Below the pieces are notes generated by a model that did no database searches, was not told the DNA's origin, and saw nothing but the letters and a program-made list of their open reading frames with translations. The position numbers and the translations under genes were made by a program. Shown here one piece after another: positions 29,375 to 39,295 of a DNA stretch of 54,379 nucleotides (the stretch's first letter is position 1; each line of letters begins with the position of its first letter). The stretch comes from Segatella oulorum JCM 14966 (GTDB lineage: Bacteria > Bacteroidota > Bacteroidia > Bacteroidales > Bacteroidaceae), in the NCBI RefSeq assembly GCF_000613785.1, contig NZ_BAJQ01000014.1, positions 1 to 54,379 of the forward strand, in the 5' to 3' direction.

Positions 29375-32300
29375 ATGGCTTTTAAAAGAGATACAAAAGT
29401 AAAAAATAATTTTACGAAAATTACGATAGGCTTGGCTTCTCCTGAAGAGATTTTGGAGAATTCATACGGTGAAGTAACCAAGCCCGAAACCATCAATTAT
29501 CGCACCTATAAGCCCGAGCGCGATGGTCTTTTCTGTGAGCGTATTTTTGGTCCTACGCGTGACTATGAATGTGCTTGCGGCAAATATAAGCGCATTCGCT
29601 ATAAAGGAATCGTCTGTGATCGTTGCGGTGTTGAGGTGACCGAAAAGAAAGTGCGCCGCGAACGTTCAGGGCATATCGAATTGGTTGTGCCGGTAGCACA
29701 TATTTGGTATTTCCGTTCGCTGCCCAATAAGATCGGCTATCTTTTAGGACTTCCTACGAAAAAGCTTGATGCTGTGGTATACTATGAAAAGTATATTGTC
29801 ATTAAGCCTGGTATTATGGAAGGCCGAAAGGATGCAGAAGGGGCCGAATTGAATGGCTCTCATCAGTACGACCTGCTGTCAGAGGATGAATATTTTGATA
29901 TTCTCGACAATCAGGTCGACCCCAACAATGAATATCTTGATGATACCGATCCTAAGAAGTTCATTGCGAAGATGGGTGCAGAGGCTATCTACGACCTCTT
30001 GCGCGACCTCGATTTAGACAGCTTGAGCTATGAGTTGCGCGACCGTGCCAATAACGATGGCAGCCAACAGCGCAAGACAGAAGCTTTGAAACGCTTGCAA
30101 GTTGTCGAGTCGTTCCGCGCTTCTAAGGGTATCAATCGCCCCGAATGGATGATTTTAAAGATTATTCCGGTCATTCCTCCCGAGCTTCGTCCGTTGGTTC
30201 CCCTTGATGGTGGCCGCTTTGCCACGTCAGATTTGAACGATCTTTATCGTCGTGTCATCATCCGTAACAACCGCTTAAAGCGTTTGATGGAAATCAAAGC
30301 GCCCGAGGTTATCCTGCGCAACGAGAAACGCATGCTGCAAGAGGCTGTCGACTCTCTGTTCGATAACTCGCGCAAAGCATCGGCTGTTAAGAGCGAAAGC
30401 AACCGTCCTTTGAAATCGCTTTCCGATTCTTTAAAAGGAAAACAAGGCCGCTTCCGTCAGAACCTCTTAGGAAAGCGTGTCGACTATTCGGCTCGTTCGG
30501 TGATTGTTGTTGGCCCGGAATTGAAGATGGGCGAATGTGGTTTGCCCAAGTTGATGGCTGCCGAGCTCTATAAACCCTTTATTATTCGCAAGCTCATTGA
30601 GCGCGGTATTGTGAAAACCGTGAAGAGCGCGAAGAAGATTGTCGATCGTCGTGAGCCCGTTATTTGGGACATCCTCGAGAATGTCATGAAGGGACATCCC
30701 GTGATGTTAAACCGTGCGCCGACACTTCACCGCTTAGGTATTCAGGCTTTCCAGCCCAAACTCATTGAAGGTAAGGCTATCCAGCTTCATCCATTAGCAT
30801 GTACGGCCTTCAATGCCGACTTCGATGGCGACCAAATGGCTGTTCATTTGCCTTTGAGTAACGAGGCTATCCTCGAAACGCAAATCTTGATGTTGCAAAG
30901 CCACAACATCTTAAACCCCGCGAATGGTGCACCTATCACGGTGCCTTCACAGGACATGGTGTTGGGTCTTTATTATATCACCAAGCTGCGTCCCGGTGCA
31001 AAGGGCGAAGGACTTACTTTCTATGGTCCCGAAGAAGCCATCATTGCGCAGAACGAAGGACGTTGCGATTTACACGCAAAAGTAAAGTGTATAGTCGATG
31101 ATGTGGTGGATGGTAAGCCCGTGCGCCACATGGTTGAAACCTCTGTTGGCCGCGTGATTGTCAACCAAATTATCCCCGATGAAGTGGGTTTCTTCAATGA
31201 TGTCATCTCGAAGAAAACGCTTCGTGGCATTATCTCAGACGTTATCAAGGGGGTAGGTATGGCACGTGCGTGCGACTTCCTCGACGGAATCAAGAACCTT
31301 GGCTATCGCATGGCTTATGTAGCCGGCTTGTCATTCAACCTCGATGATATCATCATTCCTGAAGAGAAGCGGGGCATTGTTGAGAAAGGACAGGCTGAGG
31401 TCGACCAAATCCAGGCCAACTACGAAATGGGTTTCATCACCGATACCGAACGTTATAATCAGGTTATTGATGCGTGGACACACGTCAACAACGACCTTGG
31501 CAACATCTTGATGAAAGAGATGACCGAAGCCGACCAAGGATTTAATGCAGTCTACATGATGCTCGACTCCGGAGCCCGCGGTTCGAAGGACCAAATCAAG
31601 CAACTTTCGGGTATGCGTGGACTGATGGCTAAGCCTCAAAAGGCTGGTGCCGAAGGGCAGCAAATCATCGAAAACCCAATCCTTTCTAACTTTAAGGAGG
31701 GTATGTCGGTGCTCGAATACTTCATCTCTTCTCACGGTGCACGTAAAGGTTTGGCCGACACCGCTATGAAAACGGCCGATGCCGGATACCTCACTCGCCG
31801 TTTGGTTGACGTTTCCCATGATGTCATCATCACCGAAGAAGATTGCGGAACGTTGCGTGGTTTGGAATGTCGTGCGCTCAAAAACGGCGACGAAATCATC
31901 TCTACGCTCTACGAACGCATCCTCGGTCGTGTGTCTGTTCACGATGTTATCCATCCCACAACAGGCGAAGTTCTCGTTCGTGCAGGTGAAGAAATCAACG
32001 AAGCTAAGGCCAAAGCCATTGACGAGTCGCCGATTGAAATGGTTGAAATCCGCTCGGTGCTCACCTGCGAAAGCAAACACGGTGTCTGCATGAAGTGTTA
32101 TGGTCGCAACTTAGCTACGGCACGCATGGTGCAGTTGGGTGAAGCTGCCGGTGTCATTGCCGCACAGGCTATTGGTGAGCCGGGCACGCAGTTGACGCTG
32201 CGAACCTTCCACGCTGGTGGTGTAGCCGGTAATGCAGCAGCCAATGCAAGCATCGTAGCTAAGAACGATGCAAGAGTTGAATTTGACGAATTGCGCACCG

Positions 32301-33692
32301 TTCCGTTTGTCGATGACGCCGAGAAAGCCTGTGAAATGGTAGTGAGTCGTTTGGCCGAGGTGCATTTCATCGACCCTCATACCGATATTGTTCTCAGCAC
32401 CCTGAATGTGCCTTATGGCTCATCGCTCTATTTCAAAAATGGCGATAAGGTGAAAGCCGGTGACTTAGTTGCAAGGTGGGATCCTTCAATGCCGTTATCG
32501 TTTCAGAGTATGCAGGTAAGCTTCGTTTCAACGATGTGGTCGAAGGCGTTACTTTCCATGCTGAAACCGACGACACAACCGGTTTGACCGAGAAGATTAT
32601 CACCGATTCAAAAGATCGTTCAAAGGTGCCGACCTGCGACATCATTGGCCCGAAAGGCGAGGTGTTGGGCACCTATAACTTCCCCGTGGGCGGCCACGTT
32701 GTGTTGAAAATGGTGCCAAAGTGAAGACGGGTGCCACGCTGGTTAAGATTCCACGTGCCGTGGGTGGCGCGGGAGATATCACGGGTGGTCTGCCTCGTGT
32801 CACCGAGTTGTTCGAGGCACGCAATCCATCCAACCCCGCAGTGGTTTCTGAAATCGATGGCGAGGTGACCATGGGTAAGGTGAAACGTGGTAATCGTGAA
32901 ATCATTGTTACGTCGAAGACGGGCGACCAAAAGAAATACCTCGTTTCGCTCTCGAAACAGATTTTGGTGCAAGAACACGATGCTGTGCGCGCCGGAACAC
33001 CGCTTTCTGACGGCATCATCACGCCGAGCGACATTCTTGCTATTCAAGGTCCTACCGCCGTGCAGGAGTATATTGTCAACGAAGTGCAGGATGTTTACCG
33101 CCTTCAAGGTGTGAAAATCAACGACAAGCACTTTGAGATTATCGTGCGCCAGATGATGCGTAAGGTGCGCATCGATGACCCGGGCGACACCACTTTCTTG
33201 GAACAAGAGATGGTAGACAAGCTCGATTTCGCGGAAGAGAACGACCGTATCTGGGGCAAAAAGGTGGTTGTTGATGCCGGAGACTCACAAGTGCTCAAGC
33301 GCGGACAAATCATTTCTGTGCGCAAATTGCGCGATGAAAACTCTGCACTCAAGCGTCGTGACTTGAAACTGGTTCAGGTGCGCGATGCCGTGGCAGCCAC
33401 TTCAACGCAGATTTTGCAGGGCATCACGCGTGCAGCACTCGGCACAAAGAGCTTCATGAGTGCGGCTTCCTTCCAGGAAACCACGAAAGTGCTCAACGAG
33501 GCTGCTATCCGTGGCAAGCAAGACCGCTTAGAAGGCATGAAGGAGAATGTGATTTGTGGTCACCTCATCCCTGCCGGAACTGGCTTGCGTCGTTGGGATA
33601 AGCTCATCGTGGGCTCGAAAGAAGAGTACGATCGCATGCAAGCCAATCGCAAGAACGTGATTGACTTTGCAGCCCAAGGAAACGAAAGATAA
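29375..33692 (+). CDS. rpoC: DNA-directed RNA polymerase subunit beta', two frame breaks
   Basis: The catalytic [12 protein letters not shown] is intact. The N-terminal zinc ribbon has the [20 protein letters not shown] cysteines, and the second zinc site has [15 protein letters not shown]. The first frame stops at 32587. The expected continuation ([20 protein letters not shown]) lies in another frame and needs one added T near 32485. That frame stops at 32724, and one added base near 32701-32706 joins GGHVV to [20 protein letters not shown] and the rest. The restored product is 1439 residues, normal for Bacteroidetes. Because the protein is essential and every segment is conserved, both breaks are almost certainly sequence errors. 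A bidirectional terminator follows. Confidence 0.97.
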
Positions 33693-33783
33693 AGCAAACG
33701 CAAACGCTCAGCTTGTGGGATGCGCCGAGGGTGCGTCCTCAAGTTGAACGAACGTTTGCTTAAAAGCATTCATATTAGTCATC

Positions 33784-33831
33784 AAAAAAGGCCGAAATGC
33801 TGGGTAATTCCATGCATTTCGGCCTCTTTTT
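33784..33831. terminator. bidirectional intrinsic terminator after rpoC
   Basis: GGCCGAAATGC (33790-33800) pairs with GCATTTCGGCC (33814-33824). A T-tract follows on the plus strand (TCTTTTT) and an A-tract precedes (CAAAAAA), so it serves both rpoC and the convergent ABM gene. Confidence 0.9.
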
Positions 33832-33839
33832 GATAGCTT

Positions 33840-34124
33840 TTACCGATTGAACTGTTCGATATGCAGACCGCCATCGCAGAGTGCTTCAATCTTAGGCACG
33901 ATGCGTTTAAAGTGTTCCGATGCGGCATGCTGCTTCAACACCTCCTCGTTTTCCCAGCTTTCGCAAAACATAAACACGCCGGGTTGCGTGGTACTTTCAA
34001 ACAAATCATAACCTTTGTTGCCTTTGTCTTGGCGCGATAACGTCACCAACTCGTCGGCCACGGCCTTTACTTGTGCAGTGGTCACCCCTGCCTTCACTGT
34101 GAAAAATGCATTTAATCTAATCAT
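33840..34124 (-). CDS. ABM-domain protein (antibiotic biosynthesis monooxygenase / YgiN-like)
   Basis: 94 residues from the ATG at 34124; a further-upstream start at 34160 only adds an unconserved charged leader. The dimeric alpha/beta barrel ABM fold is seen in IRLNAFFTVKAGVTTAQVKA, GNKGYDLFESTTQPGVFMF and ESWENEEVLKQHAASEHFK, including the usual E-W-x-N/D and HxxSxHF motifs. Such proteins are small quinone or redox-related oxygenases, or simply stress proteins; the substrate is unknown. It is convergent with rpoC and shares its terminator. Confidence 0.85.
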   Translation of the reverse strand: MIRLNAFFTVKAGVTTAQVKAVADELVTLSRQDKGNKGYDLFESTTQPGVFMFCESWENEEVLKQHAASEHFKRIVPKIEALCDGGLHIEQFNR

Positions 34125-34328
34125 TTCGTTTTTAATTTTAAAATGTTCTCGTACTTGCAAATTTACACAAAACTCGGGACTTCGCCCTGCCTTCTTTCAA
34201 AAAAGTGCTGCCCCACCGTTTTCAAACGGCGAGATATCCGCCGCGGTTTCAGCCTTGTTCTTGGGTTGGCAGCGATAGCGTCGGTAGCAGATGGGTTGAA
34301 TCGGCGGGCGAATGGCCGATTAAAGGCG
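34125..34328. other. intergenic, nothing recognised
   Basis: No gene, RNA or convincing promoter. It contains the upstream region of the ABM gene and ends at the SusCD operon terminator. Confidence 0.5.
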
Positions 34329-34363
34329 AAAAAAGGGGTGTATCGTAATGGCGATACACCCCT
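34329..34363 (-). terminator. intrinsic terminator of the SusCD operon
   Basis: The 12-bp perfect stem AGGGGTGTATCG (34334-34345) / CGATACACCCCT (34352-34363) has a 6-base loop and is followed on the minus strand by six T. It lies about 50 bases past the last operon gene. Confidence 0.9.
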
Positions 34364-34415
34364 CGGATGATGGTTGATATGCTCCCCAAAGGGGAAAATT
34401 CCTTTGCAAATGGCG

Positions 34416-35496
34416 CTACGGGCGCTTGTACAAGATGGGGTCGCTGCCGTTTAAAAGTGCGCCAACAGGTTTCTCTTTATCGAAATTTTCGCTCGTAAAG
34501 GCATAGAGAATGAAGCGAGCGTTCTTGCCAAAGCTAAGCATAGTGCCTTTGTAATCGGGAACCTCCGTTTGCAAGGTTGGATTGTAGTCGAACAGTCCTG
34601 AGATGGCTGCGGGCGATTTCCAGGTGGCCGTTACGTTCTTATCGGCTACGCCCATGACGATGGTAAAGGTGATGGGGTTCCCATCATCGTCTGTCATTGT
34701 GAAAGTACCCACCTTGTTTCCGGCAGGCAATGTGAGGCTGATGTCGTCCTTTGAGTAGTTAACGGGAATCGAAAGGTTTAAAGCTGGCATCTTGAGCACC
34801 AACTTATCGGCATCGTAAGTGAGGGTCGCTCCGAAGTATTGGCGTTCTTGCTTATGAGTCGACGGATTGGTAATGACCATCGCAAGGTAGTAGTTGCCCA
34901 CTAAATCCTTTTTCACATCGACCTGTTTGACGGCCACAGAGTCCTTGCGTGTGAGCATGTTGACATACGCCCAACCCGTGCGTAAGTGACCCGTTGTGTT
35001 GGCTTTTGTGGTGATGGTGAACTTCCCGTCGGCGCAAGTTGCGGTGATCCAGTCGGCCGATGTTACTGTTTTGAAGGGGAATGACCTGAGCGGGATAGGA
35101 AACGCTGTTGACATCGTCGTTGAAGACAACCGATTTGGGGGCATTGAGCGCAAAAACAGCGCCCATTTGGTCGATGGCAACGATGGCCGAATCTTGGTCA
35201 GAAGTCTTGATAATAACGGTTGTGTGGCGCGAATCAATGTCGTGATTGGGCGCAGCAGTAATGCTGACCTTGGCTCCTTCGGCCTTAACCGTAGCCCATG
35301 CCGCCGCAGCATAGGCCTTAACGACGTTGCCCACAACGGTGACATTGTTGGTGCCTCCGGCGGCTTCGAAAGATGTTTTTGCCGACAACACTTCAACCTT
35401 GTGCTGGTCGATGTCGTTCGTTACATCGTCGCTGTTGCAGGATGCCAGTGCGAAGAGGCATCCCACAGCAAATATGGTTTGGAATAATCTGTTCAT
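34416..35496 (-). CDS. BACON-like surface lipoprotein, one frame break
   Basis: Lipoprotein with a signal peptide and lipobox (AVGCLFALASC, Cys near residue 19) followed by NSDD, an acidic motif typical of Bacteroidetes surface export. A beta-rich domain of BACON/Ig type follows (VEVLSAKTSFEAAGGTNNVTVVG). The frame carrying the start breaks at a GGGG run at 35076-35079. Removing one base joins YPAQVIP to FKTVTSADWITATCADGKF and the C-terminal ~230 residues, giving 359 residues. The C-terminal half holds more beta structure (LTYDADKLVLKMPALNLSIP). It is the last gene of the SusCD operon, 19 bases after the DUF4302 gene. The probable role is a surface-exposed binding protein accompanying the SusCD transporter; the ligand is unknown. 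Confidence 0.72.
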
Positions 35497-35515
35497 ATAC
35501 TTCCTGTTTTGAAAA

Positions 35516-36787
35516 TTAATTGGTTTTGGTCATTCCTTTGACGTAGAATATATAAGGGAGTCCCGCAATCTTAATGGTTTTTGAAGCGCCGATATATTTC
35601 GAGCCAAAGATTTCTGCCAAGTAGAACGAATCGGCCGAGTCAAAGGCTGAGTTCGCCGTGAAATGGAGCACCGTTCCGGGCTGCGTGATGTCTTTACTAA
35701 GGATGAATCCCGCAGCGGATGACCACGTAAGGTTGCCTCCATCGCGAAGTGACAATGGGCATAACCAAATCTCATGACCGTTGGATTCGGTGTAGACTAA
35801 CTGGGCGTTCCATGACAATGTGCCCGAAGCGCGGTTGTAAGTAAGTGTCGGCATGAAGTCGGTCGACAGGCCTTTGAGCTTAAAGGTCTTATTATCTCCG
35901 GCAGGAACCAACTCAACATGGAGTGTACCAAAATAATATGCAAGGTCGTAAGTTCCCGTAAAGTCGGCATAATTCATATAATCTTTAGGCAGAACGGCTT
36001 TCAAGACAATCGCGTTCGCCCCGTTATCCGTGCAGGAAAGCGTGAGGGCATCGCTGTTGTATTTGAAGTGCTGTACCTGCTTTCCACCCACCATGACGGG
36101 AGCTCGGAGGGTGATGCCCGTCGCTGTATAGTAGTAGGGCGCTGAATCCCGGCTCTGACCCGCCTTGGTTGTCAGGGAACGCTCTTCCGAAAGGTTCACG
36201 AAAGTGGTGTCGGTTCCCACGACATAGATATAGGTCATCAACATGTCGCTTTCTGTTTGCTGAATGGCTTCAAGGTGGTTTTTCCAATTCAACTCCGGTT
36301 TAATGCGGGTCATCACCATCTTGTTGCCAAACTTTCTGCCTTCCAAATAGATGGAATCGTTGGTGGTGCGCTGGATGATGAACTCGAAATCCTGTCCATG
36401 TCCGTCGTCATCTTGCATCGAAGGCGTCGACAGATGATGGAAAATGGTGTTGAAGGTGTTGATGGTGAGCACGGGGCCTGCATCTTGAATGACGTCGTAA
36501 CTTGACGTTGTTTGCATTTCAGCCGGCGCAATATCGGCAGAGACAGTCACCTTTCCATTCTTGAACTTCATCAGATAGGTATAGCCACCGCCGGTATATT
36601 TGGGCTCCGTCCACAAGTGGAGTTCCCATCCATTGGGCGCCGATTCCAATAGTGCCTTGTCGGCAGTAACGGCCTTTTCGATGCGCTGTGCAGCCGATTC
36701 GTCAAATACTTCGTTGTCGTCGTGCAGGCAAGCGGTGAGCAACAGCGACGCAACGAGCGCTTGCATGCAAAATAATATCTTCTTCAT
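35516..36787 (-). CDS. DUF4302-type lipoprotein
   Basis: 423 residues. The signal peptide ends with lipobox SLLLTAC, Cys about residue 20, then LHDDNE. The region NGWELHLWTEPKYTGGGYTYLMKF and then VTVSADIAP matches the DUF4302 pattern found next to SusC/SusD in many Bacteroidetes. The remainder is beta-rich with no catalytic motif. It is probably a surface-tethered accessory of the transporter. It starts 15 bases after the metallopeptidase gene and is intact. Confidence 0.8.
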   Translation of the reverse strand: MKKILFCMQALVASLLLTACLHDDNEVFDESAAQRIEKAVTADKALLESAPNGWELHLWTEPKYTGGGYTYLMKFKNGKVTVSADIAPAEMQTTSSYDVIQDAGPVLTINTFNTIFHHLSTPSMQDDDGHGQDFEFIIQRTTNDSIYLEGRKFGNKMVMTRIKPELNWKNHLEAIQQTESDMLMTYIYVVGTDTTFVNLSEERSLTTKAGQSRDSAPYYYTATGITLRAPVMVGGKQVQHFKYNSDALTLSCTDNGANAIVLKAVLPKDYMNYADFTGTYDLAYYFGTLHVELVPAGDNKTFKLKGLSTDFMPTLTYNRASGTLSWNAQLVYTESNGHEIWLCPLSLRDGGNLTWSSAAGFILSKDITQPGTVLHFTANSAFDSADSFYLAEIFGSKYIGASKTIKIAGLPYIFYVKGMTKTN

Positions 36788-36802
36788 AATTTGGCGTTTC
36801 TT

Positions 36803-37686
36803 TTATTTTAGTTCATTCAAATTGAGTTGATTGAGCTCTGAAGCCCGGCGGATGACGATGTCACGCAACTGGTCGATGTTGAGATTCCACGAGTCCTTCA
36901 TGTAGGACTTGATGATGTCTAACTTGGCTTGGATGAGCGGTGCGCCCGATGTTCCGGCATCGTTCATAATTTCTTGCCAGTCGTTTGGTGCCGTTGTTAC
37001 ATATACCGAGAGCATCTCGCAAAGTCTTCTATCGGCTCACTCATCGCATAAGGCGTGACGAAACCTGCTTGATGCGCTGTCGAATTCGATTTCATGTACC
37101 AGTCGCCGCTCACATATCCGCTTTCAGTGATGTGCTGGAAGTTTTCGTCGTAGGGCTTCTTTTGGTTGAGAATGTGCGTGAACTCGTGGTGCATCGTGTG
37201 GAAATACAGCTCGTTGACAGTTGCATAGTCTGTCAGCATATGGTCGGTCAGCTGGTTCACCATGTAGAGATTAATCACCAATCCGCCTTCAGCCGTACCC
37301 AACACCATTGTTCCTTGTCCGCTGTTATAGGCCGGTGAGCCAATCAAATGGATAATTCTCGGTACGTTAGCCTTCACGAAATCGGCACCAACACACTCGG
37401 CATAAGCATCAAACCAAAGGAATTTGGCGATGATTGCCAGCTTGGTTGATTTAGCCGAATCGGCGGGAATAAGATGGTATTTCATATCGGTGTAGATATC
37501 TTCCATCTTGTATTTGAAGTCCACGTTGTAGGGATATGTATAGTTGGCCAGCAACCATTTGTCGAAATGATCGCGTGCCGGCGAGGTCGTTGGGAAAATA
37601 GTATCGCCCTTCGGATCGTCGTTTGAGCACGAAGCAAGTCCTAACGAGAGGATTGCTGCGAGGGCAAATAAATATAGTTTCTTCAT
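36803..37686 (-). CDS. zinc metallopeptidase-like lipoprotein, one frame break
   Basis: Signal peptide and lipobox (ILSLGLASC) followed by SNDDPKGD. The catalytic motif MHHEFTHIL has the gluzincin-type HExxH. A downstream EPIEDFAR supplies a plausible third zinc ligand (Glu), as in the SusD-associated putative zinc-binding metallopeptidases (PF15890-like). The frame with the start ends at 36997 with a short unrelated tail. One T added near 37015 (plus strand) joins EPIEDFARM to LSVYVTTAPNDWQEIM and the helical C-terminus ending LNLNELK, giving 294 residues. It is probably anchored at the cell surface and trims proteins or peptides for the adjacent SusCD transporter; activity is inferred from the motif. 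Confidence 0.82.
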
Positions 37687-37709
37687 AATCTATTCCTTTT
37701 GGAGTGTTA

Positions 37710-39275
37710 TTATTTTCTTGGATTGGCGGGCAATCCGGCTGTAATTACATCTTGCGGCAACTGAATGGCGCGTCGTGGGTCGTCAGTCTTTAGCGTATCG
37801 GCCACCGCAAGCACTTGTTTTCTTGCGTTCAATAAGCGGCGATAAATCACGATGCCATAGCGTTTCACGTCTTGTAAACGTGTGCCTTCGCCCAAGGTAA
37901 GCGTGCGACGCAACTGCAAGATGGCTTGCAACACCGGTTCTTGGGTGTTTTTTTCGATTGTAAACGTTGTGTTGAACTTCTTCTTGGGCGTCGGTTTGGT
38001 GGGCGTGTAATAGTCAATCCCGGTATAGAAGCTCTTGATTTGTGCCAACGTAACGCTCAACGCACCGCTTGAAACGGCCTTTACTTCGGTATTTAAATCG
38101 GCTACTGCTGCTGCATAGTTGCCCAGCAAAGCATAGGCTTCTGCACGTACAAGCAACGTTTGATCGGTTGTAAACACTGCATATTCGGAGTGTGCATAAC
38201 CGATTCCGGCAGCAATATCCGAATACTCGAATGCGTAAGGGATTTTGTTAATGAAATACTTGGAGAGGCTGTTGTTACTGAAAACCTTGTAACCAAAGTT
38301 CTTACTGTTGCCCCAGGGAGCATTGGCCTGCAGGTCTTCTGTCTCAGAAAGCAACTGACCATGGGCGTAAGCTGCCGCATAATTGTAGGGGCCGAGGTAA
38401 ACACCTGCTCCAGAATACACCGTTTGTAACATGAGATTGGCCTGACTCGACACATTGATATACGCATTGGGTGCTATGTCACCATTCGGCGAAAGCGAAT
38501 TAAAGGCTTTCCAATCGCGCAGCTTGCTTGCCGGATCCGACCCTAACACGCGGGTAGCATAGGCCACAGCCTTGTCGTATTTTTGATAATACAGGTTGAA
38601 GAGCGCTGCGAAAGCATAGGCCGCATTGCGGGTGAAGTGGAACTTAGGCTTCTCATAATTGTCGTTAACCAAAGGCAAACCTGCCTCGATGTCACGATTA
38701 ATTTGGTCGTAGAACTCGGCCAGCGTGCCCCGCTTATACGCCGATCCAACCTTCGTTTCAGGCTCCGTAGGGTAGGGAAGTCCCATCTCTTTTTGGGCTT
38801 TTGAAGCATCATAAGCCATACAAAACGTGTTGGCCAAGTTGAATGCTGCGTATGCTCTGCACAACAAAGCCTCGCCTTTCGACGGAAGAAGGTCGGTCGT
38901 TTCGCCCTGCTTTTTAATCGCATCAATGGTGATATTGGCAGCCGCCATCGCCTTATATTGAGCATTCCAAAGCTCTTGTGGTGTCTCATCATCGTCTACT
39001 TCGGTAATATCATCCCAAGCAAATGCTTGATCTTGGAAAGGTCCTGCACTCGTCCAACCGGTATTTAAGAATGCATCTGTGTTGTCAGAATACATCTCAA
39101 AGAGCAACGCCGGATGGCGTTCCGGGTAAGCTGATACGAGCAATTTGTTCATTTTCTTTTTGTTGTTCAGCTCCATTCTGTTGTCGGGGAGCTTATCAAG
39201 GAAGTCATTACATGCGCTCATGCCCAATGCAACGGCAGCCAATGACATATACATATATATCTGACGAATCTTCAT
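37710..39275 (-). CDS. RagB/SusD-family outer-membrane lipoprotein
   Basis: 521 residues. The lipobox is ALGMSAC (Cys near 22) followed by NDFLDKLPDNRMEL, the typical SusD N-terminus. TPR-like helices (ALLCRAYAAFNLANTFCMAY, AAYAFAALFNLYYQKYDKAV) form the SusD scaffold, and RAEAYALLGNYAAAVADLN near residue 375 is the conserved SusD C-terminal motif. It forms the lid of the SusCD complex and captures substrate. It lies 20 bases after the SusC gene. The substrate is not visible from sequence; the linked peptidase suggests peptides. Confidence 0.93.
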   Translation of the reverse strand: MKIRQIYMYMSLAAVALGMSACNDFLDKLPDNRMELNNKKKMNKLLVSAYPERHPALLFEMYSDNTDAFLNTGWTSAGPFQDQAFAWDDITEVDDDETPQELWNAQYKAMAAANITIDAIKKQGETTDLLPSKGEALLCRAYAAFNLANTFCMAYDASKAQKEMGLPYPTEPETKVGSAYKRGTLAEFYDQINRDIEAGLPLVNDNYEKPKFHFTRNAAYAFAALFNLYYQKYDKAVAYATRVLGSDPASKLRDWKAFNSLSPNGDIAPNAYINVSSQANLMLQTVYSGAGVYLGPYNYAAAYAHGQLLSETEDLQANAPWGNSKNFGYKVFSNNSLSKYFINKIPYAFEYSDIAAGIGYAHSEYAVFTTDQTLLVRAEAYALLGNYAAAVADLNTEVKAVSSGALSVTLAQIKSFYTGIDYYTPTKPTPKKKFNTTFTIEKNTQEPVLQAILQLRRTLTLGEGTRLQDVKRYGIVIYRRLLNARKQVLAVADTLKTDDPRRAIQLPQDVITAGLPANPRK

Positions 39276-39295
39276 AATTATATTCTTTGCAATGA

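Noticed and set aside
32476..33692. Separate small genes after rpoC or a naturally split beta' subunit
   Set aside because: The pieces lack starts with ribosome sites, overlap out of frame, and align end to end as one beta' chain; Bacteroidetes do not split rpoC.
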